From contig NZ_LIPD01000020.1 of the NCBI RefSeq assembly GCF_001905545.1, positions 62,001 to 126,000 of the forward strand: DNA of 64,000 nucleotides. The letters are read 5' to 3'. Under the pieces are notes generated by a model. That model made no database searches. It was not told the DNA's origin and saw only the letters and a program-made list of their open reading frames with translations. Made by a program: the position numbers and the translations under genes. Below, piece after piece: positions 1 to 12,200 of this stretch. Origin of the DNA: Streptomyces sp. CB02056. Its GTDB lineage: Bacteria; Actinomycetota; Actinomycetes; Streptomycetales; Streptomycetaceae. The first letter of the stretch is position 1, and each line of letters starts with the position of its first letter.

Positions 1-5
1 GACCG

Positions 6-157
6 CACCAGGCCGCTCCGCTCGCCGACAGCGTGACGCCACCGACCAGGCCGCTCCGCTCGCCGACAGCGTGATGCCACCGACCAGGCCGCTCCGCTCG
101 CCGACAGCGTGATGCCACCGACCAGGCCGCTCCGCCCGCCGACAGCGTGACGCCACC
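6..157. repeat. Four tandem copies of a 38-bp repeat upstream of the NRPS
   Basis: Four head-to-tail copies of a 38-bp unit beginning (g/c)accaggccgctccgc lie at about 6-43, 44-81, 82-119 and 120-157, with only a few C/T differences between copies. There is no spacer between units, so this is not a CRISPR array. Because 38 is not a multiple of three, a reading frame through it would change frame at each copy, so it is probably non-coding. It ends 54 bases before the NRPS start codon and may be a repeated protein-binding region or a replication-slippage tract. The array may continue to the left of the window. Confidence 0.85.
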
Positions 158-211
158 GCAGTCGGCGCGTCCTGCGCGCCTGCCCGCCCACACTCTTCCG
201 GAGGTCTTCCC

Positions 212-3200
212 ATGTCCCGTCGCGACGGCGACGTCCTTCCCCTGACCGGGGCCCAGCGCGAGATCTGGCTCGCCGAACAGCGCTCCCGGACACCGATCCC
301 CGGCTACCGCGTCGGCGAGTGCCTGGAGATCCACGGGCCGGTCGACGCCGGGCTGTTCGAGACGGCGCTGCGCCGGGTGGTCGACGAGGTCGACGCCCTG
401 CACGTGACCTTCGTCGACGACGGCGAGGGCCCGCGCCAGGTCCTCCGCGAGACCTGGGACTGGGCACCGGCCCACCTGGACCTCAGCGAGGAGCCCGAGC
501 CCCGTGCGGCGGCCCTGGAGTGGATGGAGCGGGACCTGCTGCGCCCGCTGGACCTCGCGCGCGACCCGCTGTTCGGGCACGCGCTGGTCAGGCTGTCGCC
601 GACCGAGTACCTCTGGTACCTGAACTACCACCACGTGGTGCTGGACGCGATCAGCAGCTCCATGGTCCGCGGGCGGGTCGGCGAGGTGTACTCGGCGCTG
701 GCCGACGGCTGCCCGGTGCCGCCGTCCCCGTTCGGCCCGCTGCGGGACCTGGTCGACAGCGACGCCGCCTACCGCGCGTCGGCGGACTTCACCGCCGACC
801 GCGACTACTGGACGGAACGATTCGCCGACCGGCCGGAACCGACCCGGCTGACCCGCACGGCCCCGACCGACCCGGACCGCGCGCTCCGGCTGGCCGAGGA
901 GCGGGAACTGCGGCGCCCGGACGCGCTGCGCGCCGCGGCGGCGAGGACCGGCGTCCGCTGGTCCCGCCTGGTGGTCGCGGCGGCGGCGCTCTACGCGCAC
1001 CGGCTGACCGGAACGCGGGACGTGGTGCTCGCCCTCCCCGTCACGGCCCGCCGGTCCGCCGACCGCGACCTGACGGCGGTGCCCGGCACGATGTCCAACG
1101 TGGTGCCCCTGCGGCTGACCGTACGACCGGACATGCCGTGGGGCGACCTCGTCGCCCAGGCGGCGCGGGAGGTCGAGGCGGCCGTCGCGCACGAGCGGTA
1201 CCGGAGCGAGGACCTGCTGCGGGACCTCGGGGCCCCCGGCAGCATCGGGACGGCGTTCCCGCTGATCGTCAACATCATGGCGTTCAACTCCCGGCCGACC
1301 TTCGCCGGGCACCCCGCCTCCGTGCACCACTTCGTGTCGGGGTCGACCAGCGACCTGGCCGTCTGGGTGTTCGACTACCGGGACGGCAACCCGCCGCTGC
1401 TCAGGCTGCACGGCTCGCCCGAGGCGTACGGCGCGGACGACCTCGCCGCCCACCAGCGGCGGCTGATCGCCCTGCTCGACGCCGTCGCGGACTGCGACCC
1501 GGGCGAGCCGCTGAGCCGGATCGATCTGCTCACCGCCGAGGAGCACCGCGAGGTGGCCGCCCTCGGTACCGGGCCGACGGCGGAACTCCCGGCCGAGACC
1601 CTGCCGGAGCTGTTCCGCAAGCACGCGCGGGCCACGCCGGACGCCGTCGCGGTGGTGGGGCCGGAAGCGTCGCTGACCTACGCGGAGCTGGACGCGCGGG
1701 CGAACCGTCTGGCGCACGCCCTGATCGCCCGGGGCGCCGGGCCGGAGCGGTTAGTGGCGGTGGCGCTGCCGAGGTCGGCCGAACTGGTCGTGGCGATCCT
1801 CGCGGTGCTGAAGACCGGGGCGGCCTACGTCCCGGTCGATCCCGAGTACCCCGCCGCCCGGATCGCCCACCTGCTCGACGACGCCCGCCCGGCCCTGGTG
1901 GTGACCGACACCCGCAGCGCGGGGCGGCTGCCGGGGGAGGGCTCCGTCGACCGGCTGGTGCTCGACGACCCGGCGACGGCCGACCTGGTGAACGACCAGT
2001 CGCCGGCCGACCCGATGGCGGCCGTCGACCCGGGCCACCCGGCGTACGTCATCCACACCTCCGGCTCCACCGGCCGGCCCAAGGGCGTGGCGCCGACCCA
2101 CGGCGGCCTGCTCAACCTGCTCACCGACCTCCGGCAGGTCCACCTCCCGCCGGTGACGGGTGACCGGCCGCGGCGGCGGGTGGCCCTGACCACGTCGGTG
2201 TCCTTCGACGCCTCGTGGAACCAGCTGCTCGCCCTGTTCACGGGCCACGAGCTGCACGTCCTGGACCACGAGACCTGGACCGATCCCGACGCCTTCGTCG
2301 GCTACGCGGCACGCCACGGGCTGGACTACGTCGAGGCCACCCCGTCCTACCTCCAGGTCCTGGTCGCCCACGGGCTCCTGGCCGACGGGAACCGGCGCCC
2401 GGCGCTGGTCGCGGCCGGCGGCGAGGCCGTCCCGGAGCGGCTGTGGGCGGACCTGCGGGCGGCGGACGGGGTGTCCTGCCTCAACCTCTACGGACCGTCC
2501 GAGTGCACCGTCAACCCGGTGGTCGCCTCCGTGGGGTCGAGCCCGCTCCCGGTCATCGGCCGGCCCGCCACCAACGTCCGGCTCCACGTGCTCGACGGCG
2601 CCCTGCGGCCGCTGCCGGCCGGCACGCCCGGCGAGCTGTACATCGCCGGGCCCGGCCTGGCCCGCGGCTACCTGAACCGGCCGGGCCTCACCGCCGGGCG
2701 GTTCGTCGCCGATCCGTACGGTCCGGCCGGCTCGCGCATGTACCGCACCGGCGACCTGGTGCGCTGGAACGCCGAGGGGCAGCTGGAGTTCCTCGGGCGC
2801 ACCGACGACCAGGTCAAGGTCCGCGGCTTCCGGGTGGAGCTCGGCGAGGTCGAGGCCGTCCTCGCCGAGCACCCGCTGGTCGCCGGGGCCGCCGCCGTGG
2901 TGCGCACCGAGGACGAGCCCCGGCTGGTCGCCTACGCCGTCGCCGAGCCCGGCGCCACGGTCACCGACACCGCCCTGCGCGAACACCTCCGGGAGCGGCT
3001 GCCCAAGCACATGGTGCCCTCGGCCTTCGTGCTGCTGGACGCCCTGCCCCTGACGCCGAACGGCAAGCTCGACCGGCGGGCCCTCCCCGCGCCCGACCGG
3101 CAGCCCGCGGACCGGGGCCGGGCCCCGCGCACCGCGACCGAGCAGCTGCTCGCCGGGCTGTTCGCCGAGGTGCTCGGCGTACCGGAGGCCGGCGCCGACG

Positions 3201-6200
3201 ACGACTTCTTCGACCTCGGCGGGCACTCCCTGCTGGCCACCCGGCTGGTCGCCCGGGCCCGGTCGGTGCTGGGCGTGGAGCTGGGGCTGCGCGACCTGTT
3301 CGACGCGCCGACGGTGGCGGGACTGGCCGCGGCGGTGGACGTCGCGGGCCGGGCCCGCCCGGCGCTCGGGCGGCGCGAGCGGCCCGCGGCCGTCCCGCTG
3401 TCCTTCGCGCAGCGCCGGCTGTGGTTCCTGCACCGCATGGAGGGCCCGAGCGCCACGTACAACATCCCGCTGGCGCTGCGGCTCGGCGGAACCCTCGACC
3501 AGCGGGCCCTGGACGCCGCCCTGGCGGACCTGGTCGAGCGGCACGAGAGCCTGCGCACCGTCTTCCCGGTGGTCGACGGCGTGCCGTGCCAGCGGGTGCT
3601 GGAGGCCGACGAGGCCCGGCCGCGGCTGCGGGTCACCGAGGCCGGCGAGCGCGAGCTGCCGGACCTGCTGGGAGAGGCGGCGCGGTACGGCTTCGAGCTC
3701 GCCGAGGAGCCGCCGCTGCGCGCCGAGCTCTTCCGGCTCGGCGACGAGGAACACGTGCTGCTGCTGGTGGTGCACCACATCGCCGGTGACGGCTGGTCTG
3801 CGGGGCCGCTCCTGCGGGACCTGCGGACCGCCTACGCGGCCCGCACCGGGGGTGCGAAGCCGCAGTGGTCGCCACTGCCCGTCCAGTACGCCGACTACGC
3901 CCTCTGGCAGCGGGAGCTGCTCGGCGACGGCGCCGACCCGGACAGCCTGCTGAGCGGCCAGCTCGCCTACTGGCGTGAGCGGTTGGCGGACCTGCCCGAG
4001 CAGGTGGAGCTGCCCTTCGACCGGTCCCGCCCGGCGGTGATGTCCTACCGGGGCGCCCACCTGCCGGTGCGGATCGACGCCGAGCTGCACCAGGGCCTGC
4101 GCGAGCTCGCCCGCGACGGCGGTGCCAGCCTCTTCATGGTGCTCCAGGCCGGGCTGGCCGCCCTCCTCGGCAAGCTCGGCGCGGGCAGCGACGTCCCGAT
4201 CGGCACCCCGATCGCCGGCCGCACCGACGAGGCCCTGGACGACCTGGTCGGCTTCTTCGTCAACACCCTGGTGCTGCGCACCGACCTCTCCGGAGACCCG
4301 TCCTTCACCGAACTGCTGGGCCGGGTGCGCTCCGACGCGCTGGCCGCGTACGCGCACCAGGACGTGCCGTTCGAGCACCTGGTGGAGGCGCTGAACCCCA
4401 CCCGGACCCTGGCGCACCACCCGCTGTTCCAGACCATGCTCGCCCTGCAGAACGCGCCGCTCGACACCGTCGACCTGCCCGGGCTGCGGGTGACGACCGA
4501 CCTGGTGCACACCGGGACGGCCAAGTGCGACCTGACCTTCATCCTGGCCGAACAGCCCGAGGGCCTCTCGGGCGTCCTGGAGTACAGCACCGACCTGTTC
4601 GACGAGGCCACCGCGGCGGGCATCGTCGACCGGTGGCTGCGGCTGCTGCGCGCCGTCGTCGCCGACCCGGGCCGACGGATCGGCCGGGTGGACGTGCTGT
4701 CCGCCGACGAGCTCCGCGCGCTGCTCCCGGCCCGTACCGAGGAGGAGGACGCGCCGGGCAGCAGCCTGACCGCGCTCTTCGAGCGGCAGGTCCGGGCCGA
4801 CCCGGCCGCCGTCGCCCTCACGGACGGTGAAGCAACCTTCTCCTACGGCGAGTTGAACGCCCGAGCCAACCGGCTCGCGCACGCGCTGATCGAGCGGGGC
4901 GTGGGCCCGGAGCAGCTGGTGGCCCTGGCCCTGCCGCGCTCGGCGGACCTGGTCGTGGCCGTCCTCGCGGTGCTCAAGGCCGGCGGCGCCTACGTGCCGG
5001 TGGACCCGACGTACCCGGCGGCCCGGATCTCCTACCTGCTCCAGGACACCCGGCCCGCGCTGCTCGTCACCACGAGCGCCGTCGGCGAGCTGCCGGGGGC
5101 GGACCACCTGGACCGGCTGCTGCTGGACTCCGCCGACCTGGACGGGCGGCCGGACACCGACCCGGGGGTCGCCGTCGACCCCGGCCACGCCGCCTACGTC
5201 ATCCACACCTCCGGCTCCACCGGCAACCCCAAGGGCGTCGTGGTCCCGCACCGCAACGTGGTGCGCCTGTTCCGGACGACGGAGGAGCTGTTCGGCTTCA
5301 CCGCCGAGGACGTCTGGACGCTCTTCCACTCCTACGCCTTCGACTTCTCCGTCTGGGAGCTGTGGGGCCCGCTGCTGCACGGCGGCCGCCTCGTGGTCGT
5401 GGACCACGAGACCAGCCGCTCGCCCGGCCGGTTCCTGGAACTCCTCGCCCGCGAGCGGGTGACCGTCCTCAACCAGACGCCGTCCGCCTTCTACCAGCTG
5501 ATGCAGGCGGACGCCGAGCAGCCGCGTGAACTCGCCCTGCGCACCGTCGTTTTCGGTGGCGAGGCACTGGAGCACGTCCGGCTGGCGAGCTGGTACGAGC
5601 GGCACCCGGAGGACGCGCCGCGGCTGGTCAACATGTACGGCATCACCGAGACCACCGTGCACGTCACGTACGCCGCGCTCGACCCCGCCGGCACCGGCGC
5701 CGGCGGGATCGGCGCGGCCCTCCCGGACCTGCGGACGTACGTGCTCGACGACGGCCTGCGGCCGGTGGCCCCGGGCGTGCCCGGCGAGCTGTACGTCGCG
5801 GGCCCCGGCCTGGCGCGCGGCTACCTGAACCGGCCCGGCCTGACCGCCGGGCGGTTCGTGGCGGACCCGTTCGGACCGGCCGGGTCGCGGATGTACCGCA
5901 GCGGTGACGTGGTGCGCCGGGCCGCCGACGGCGCTCTGAGCTATGTCGGCCGGGCCGACCAGCAGGTGAAGGTGCGCGGCTTCCGGATCGAACTCGGCGA
6001 GATCGAGGCGGCGCTGGCCGCACACCCCGGCGTCGCCCAGGTCGCCGTCCTCGCCCGGCAGGACCGCGCCGACGACACCCGGCTGGTCGCCTACCTGGTG
6101 CCGGCCCCGGGCGCCGAACCGCGCCCGGCCGAGCTGCGCGAGCACCTCGCCGAGCGGCTGCCGGAGCACATGGTGCCCTCGGCCTTCGTCGTGCTGGACG

Positions 6201-9200
6201 CGCTGCCGCTGACCGCCAACGGCAAGCTGGACCACCGGGCCCTGCCCGCCCCCGACCTCGCCCCGGCGTCGGCCGGCCGCGCCCCGCGCACCCCGCAGGA
6301 GCAGGTGCTCTGCGAGCTGTTCGCCGAGGTCCTGGGCGTGGCGTCGGCCGGCGTCGAGGACGGTTTCTTCGACCTCGGCGGGCACTCCCTGCTCGCCACC
6401 CGTCTGGCCGCCCGGATCCGCGCGACGCTCGGCGTGGAGATGCCGCTGCGCACCCTGTTCGAGGCGCCGACCCCGGCCGCTCTGGCCGCCGCCCTGGTGG
6501 CGGCCGGACCGGCGCAGACCGCCCTGGTGCGGCGCGAGCGCCCCGAGGCGGTCCCGCTGTCCTTCGCGCAGCGGCGGCTCTGGTTCCTGCACCAGCTGGA
6601 GGGCGCCGGCGCGAACTACCACATCGCGCTGGCCTGGCGGCTGTCCGGGGAGCTGGACCGGCGGGCCCTGGAGGCAGCCCTGGCAGACGTGGTCGGACGG
6701 CACGAGAGCCTGCGGACCGTCTTCCCGGCCGTCGACGGCGTCCCGCACCAGCGGGTGCTGGACGTCGTGGCGGCCCGCCCGCGGCTGCTCGTGAGCCGAG
6801 CCACGGAGGCCGGGCTGCCCACCCTGATGGCGGCGGCGAAGGACCGGCCGTTCGACCTGGCGGCCGACGCGCCGCTGCGGGTCGAGCTGTTCGAACTGGC
6901 GCCGGACGAGCACGTGTTCCAGTTGGTGCTCCACCACATCGCGGGTGACGGCTGGTCGCTGGGCCCGCTCACGCAGGACCTGACCGCCGCCTACGCGGCG
7001 CGCTGCCGCGGCGAGGCACCGCGGTGGGAGGGCCTGCCGGTCCAGTACGCCGACTACACCCTGTGGCAGCACGAGCTGCTCGGCGACTCCACCGACCCGG
7101 ACAGTCCGTTCGCCCGCCAGGCGGCCTACTGGACAGGGCAGTTGGCCGGCCTCCCGGAGCGGATCCAGCTGCCCGCCGACCGGCCCCGCCCGGCCGTCGC
7201 CTCGCACCGGGGCGGCTTCGTGCACGCCGGACTGGACGCCGAACTGCACCGTGCGCTGCGCGCGCTCGCCCGCGAGCACGGCACCAGTCTCTTCATGGTC
7301 CTCCAGGCCGGCCTGGCGGCGCTGCTGAGCAAGCTCGGCGCGGGCGACGACATCCCGGTCGGCAGCCCGGTCGCCGGCCGGACCGACCAGGCGCTGGACG
7401 AGCTGGTCGGCTACTTCGTCAACACCCTGGTCTTCCGCACCGACACCTCGGGCGATCCGACCTTCGCCGAACTGCTGGACCGGGTCCGGGACACCTCGCT
7501 GGCCGGGTACGCCCACCAGGACCTGCCGTTCGAGCACCTGGTCGAAGCCCTCAACCCGGTGCGCTCGCTGGCGCACCACCCGCTGTTCCAGGTCATGCTG
7601 GTGCTGCAGAACGCGCCCCGGGCCGACTTCGCGCCGCCCGGACTGCACGTCGACGACATGCCGTTGACGACGACCACCGCCAAGCTCGACCTGATCTTCA
7701 CCCTGTCCGAGCGGCAGGCGCCGGACGGTTCCCCGGAGGGGATCGACGGGCTCGTCGAGTACGCCGGCGACCTCTACGACCCGGCCACCGTCGAGACCAT
7801 GTTCGGGCGCCTGGAGCGGCTGCTCCGCGCCGTGGTCGCCGACCCGCGGCGGCGGCTCAGCCGGTACGGCCTGCTCTCCGCCGAGGAGCACGGCGACCTG
7901 GCGGCCCTGGGCACCGGACCGGAGGTGGAGCTCCCGGCCGCGAGCGTGCCGGAGCTGTTCCGGGCGCAGGTGCGGGCGACGCCGGACCAGGTGGCGCTGG
8001 TGAGCGGGGACGGATCGCTGACGTACGAGGAGCTGGACGCGCGGGCGAACCGGCTGGCGCACGCCCTGATCGCCCGGGGCGCGGGGCCGGAGCGCTTGGT
8101 GGCGGTCGCCCTGCCGAGGTCGGCCGAACTGGTCGTGGCGATCCTCGCCGTGCTGCGGACCGGGGCGGCCTACGTCCCGGTCGATCCCGAGTACCCGGCC
8201 GCGCGGATAGGGCACATGCTGGACGACGCCGGCCCGGTCCTGGTGGTGACCGACGCCCGGACCCGGGACGGGCTGCCGGAGGCCGGTCCGGCCGGGTGGC
8301 TGGTGCTCGACGACCCGGCGACGGCCGCCCTGGTGGCCGACTGCCCGGCGACGGACCCGCTGGTCGCCATCGACCCGGGGCACCCGGCCTACGTGATCTA
8401 CACCTCCGGTTCCACCGGCAGGCCCAAGGGCGTGTTGTCGACCCACGGCGGCCTGCTCAACCTCTTCGTCAGCCAGCGTCCGCTGCTGTTCCCCCGGGGG
8501 ACGAAGGAGCGGCTGCGCATCGGGCTGACCACCTCGGTGTCCTTCGACGCCTCCTGCGACCAGCTGTCCAGCCTGTACGCGGGCCACGAACTGCACGTCC
8601 TGGACGAGGCGACCTGGTCCGACCCGGACGCCTTCGTCGACTACGTCAGGCGCGCCGGGCTGGACTACGTCAACGCCACCCCGTCCTACCTGCACGAGCT
8701 CGTCGCCCGGGGACTCCTGGACGACCCGGAGCGCCGTCCCTCGGTGGTCTCGATGGGCGGGGAGGCCGTTCCGGACCGACTGTGGGAGCGGCTGCGGGCC
8801 GTCGAGGGCGTGTCCTGCCTGAACTACTACGGGCCGTCCGAATGCACGGTGGACGCCGTCGTCGCACCGCTGGGATCGAGTCCGCGCCCGGTGATCGGCC
8901 GGCCGCTCGGGGGCCTCCGGCTGTACGTCCTCGACAGCACGCTGCGCCCGGTGCCCGCGGGCGTGGCGGGCGAGCTGTACCTCGCCGGGGCGGGCCTGGC
9001 CCGCGGCTACCTGAACCGGCCGGGCCTCACCGCCGGCCGCTTCGTGGCGGACCCGTTCGGTCCGACCGGCACGCGCATGTACCGCACCGGCGACCTGGTC
9101 CGCTGGGGCGCCGACCGGAACATGGAGTTCCTCGGCCGGACCGACGACCAGGTGAAGGTGCGCGGCTTCCGGATCGAACTCGGCGAGGTCGAGGCGGCGT

Positions 9201-12200
9201 TGGCGGAGCACCCGCAGGTCGCCCAGGTCGCCGTGACCGTCCGGGAGGACCGGGCCGGGGACGCGCGGCTGGTCGCCTACCCGGTGGCCGTCACCGGGGC
9301 GGAACTCCGGTCGGAGGAGCTGCGGGCACACCTGCGCGAGCGACTGCCGGAGTACATGGTCCCGACCGCCTTCGTCGCCCTGGAGAGCCTGCCGCTGACC
9401 GCCACCGGCAAGCTGGACCGGCGCGCGCTGCCCGCACCCGTCCACACCGCGCCGACGACCGGCCGCGCGCCGCGCACCCCGCAGGAGCAGGTCCTCGCGG
9501 AGCTGTTCGCCGAGATGCTGGGCGTGGCCGAGGTCGGGGCCGACGACGACTTCTTCGACCTCGGCGGGCACTCCCTGCTCGCCACCCGGCTGGTCGCCCG
9601 GGCGCGGGCCGCCCTCGGGGTGGAACTGGAGCTGCGCGCCCTCTTCGAGACGCCGACGGTGGCCGGGCTGGCCGCCGGGCTCGGCGGGGCCGGCCGGGCC
9701 CGGCTCGCCCTGGAGCGGGCGGAGCGGCCCGCGCTGGTGCCGCTGTCGTCCGCCCAGCGGAGGCTGTGGTTCCTGCGCCAGCTGGAGGGCGCCGACTCCG
9801 TCTACAACATGCCGCTCGCGTGGCGGCTCTCGGGACCGCTGGACCTGGCGGCGCTGGAGGCGGCGCTGGGCGACGTCAGTGCCCGGCACGAGACCCTGCG
9901 CACCGTCTTCCCGGCCGTGGACGGGGTTCCCCACCAGCAGGTGCTGCCCGCCGGAGCGGCACGCCCGACGCTGTCGGTCACCCCGGTCGACGAACCGGCC
10001 CTGCCGGAACGGCTGGCGGCGGCAGCGGCGCGCGGATTCGACCTCGCGGCCGAACCGCCGCTGCGCGCCGAGGTGTTCGGGCTCTCGGCGGAGGAGCACG
10101 TGCTGCTCCTGGTGATGCACCACATCGCCGGTGACGGCTGGTCGCTGGGCCCGCTGGCGGCCGACCTGGCCACCGCGTACGCCGCCCGCCGCCGGGGCGA
10201 GGAGCCGCGGTGGGCGCCGCTGCCCGTGCAGTACGCCGACTACACGCTCTGGCAGCGCGACCTGCTCGGCGACGCGGCGGACCCGGACAGCCTGTTCGCC
10301 CGCCAGGCGGACCACTGGACGCGGACACTGGCCGGCCTGCCGGAGCAGCTCCGGCTCCCCGCCGACCGCCACCGCCCCGCGACCCCCTCCTACGCCGGCG
10401 GACACCTCGACGTCGAACTGGACGCCGAACTGCACGCCGGACTGGTCCGGCTGGGCCGGGAGCACGGCGCCAGCGTCTACATGGTGCTGCAGGCCGCCCT
10501 GGCCTCGCTGCTGGACAAGCTCGGCGCGGGCGACGACATCCCGGTCGGCAGCCTGATCGCCGGCCGGACCGACCAGGCGCTGGACGACCTCGTCGGCTTC
10601 TTCGTCAACACCCTGGTGCTGCGCACCGACACCAGCGGTGACCCGACCTTCGCCGAGCTGCTCGGCCGGGTCCGGGAGGGCGCGCTCGGCGCGTACGCCC
10701 ACCAGGACCTGCCGTTCGAGCACGTCGTCGAGGCCCTCAACCCGGCCCGGTCGCTCGCCCGGCAGCCGCTGTTCCAGGTGCTGCTCGCGCTGCAGAACGT
10801 GCCCCGCACCGAGTTCGCGCTGGACGGTCTGGACTCCGAGATCCTCCTGGTGCGCACGCCCACCGCGATGTTCGACCTCGGGTTCCACCTGCTGGAGCAC
10901 GGCGGCACCGGCGGGCCGGCCGAGGGCATCGTCGGGCGGGTCGAGTACAGCACCGACCTGTTCGACCACGCCACGGTGGAGACGCTGCTCGCCCGGTGGC
11001 TGCGGCTGCTGGCGGCGGTGGTCGCCGATCCGGACCGGCCGCTGAGCCGGATCGACGTCCTCGCCGCCGAGGAGCGGCACGAGCTGCTGGTCGTGCGTAA
11101 CGACACCGCCCGCCCGGTGCCCGTCGAGAGCCTGCCCGCCCTGTTCGAGGCGCGGGTCCGGGCGACCCCGGAGGCCCCGGCCGTGGTGTTCGAGTCCACC
11201 GTGCTGACGTACGGCGAGCTGAACGCCCGGGCCAACCGGCTGGCGCACGCGCTGATCGCGAGGGGCGTCGGGCCGGAGCAGACCGTCGCCCTGCGGCTGC
11301 CGCGCTCGGCCGAGCTGGTGGTCGCCGTCCTCGCGGTCCTCAAGACGGGCGCGGCGTACCTGCCGGTCGACCCGGACTACCCGGCCGCCCGCATCGCGTA
11401 CATGCTGGAGGACGCCCGGCCGACCGTCGTGCTCGACGACCCCGCGGCCGTCACACCGGACGGGGACCACCCGGAGACCGACCCCGTCGTCACCGTGGAC
11501 GCACGGCACCCGGCCTACGTCATCTACACCTCGGGTTCCACCGGCCGGCCCAAGGCCGTGGTGATGCCCGCCGCCGGGCTGCTGAACCTGCTGGAGTGGC
11601 ACCACGAGGCCGTCGGCGGCGAACCCGGCACGCGCACCGCGCAGTTCACCGCGATCAGCTTCGACGTCTCGGTGCAGGAGGTGCTCTCCGCGCTGCTGTA
11701 CGGCAAGACCCTGGTGGTGCCGACGGAGGAGCAGCGCCGCAGCGCCGAGCTGTTCGCCCACTGGCTGGACCGGCACGGGGTCGAGGAGCTGTTCGCGCCC
11801 AACCTGGTGGTCGAGGCGCTCGCCGAGGCCGCCGAGGAGGCCGGGCTGGAGCTGCCGCACCTGCGGCTGGTCGCCCAGGCCGGTGAGGCGATGCGCCTGA
11901 GCGGTGCGGTGCGCCGCTTCCAGGGCCGTCGGCTCGGCCGGGTGCTGCACAACCACTACGGCCCCGCCGAGACCCATGTGATCACCGCCTACCCGCTGCC
12001 GGCCGACCCGGCGGACTGCCCGCTGCCGGTGCCGATCGGCCGTCCGATCGCCAACTGCCGGGTCTACGTGCTGGATTCGGCCCTGCGTCCGGTCGCCCCC
12101 GGGGTGCTGGGCGAGCTGTACCTGGCCGGGGCGGGCCTGGCCCGCGGCTACCTGAACCGGCCCGGGCTCACCGCCGGACGCTTCGTCGCCGACCCGTACG

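Noticed and set aside
6-157. CRISPR array
   Set aside because: Units are directly adjacent with no variable spacers and there are no cas genes.
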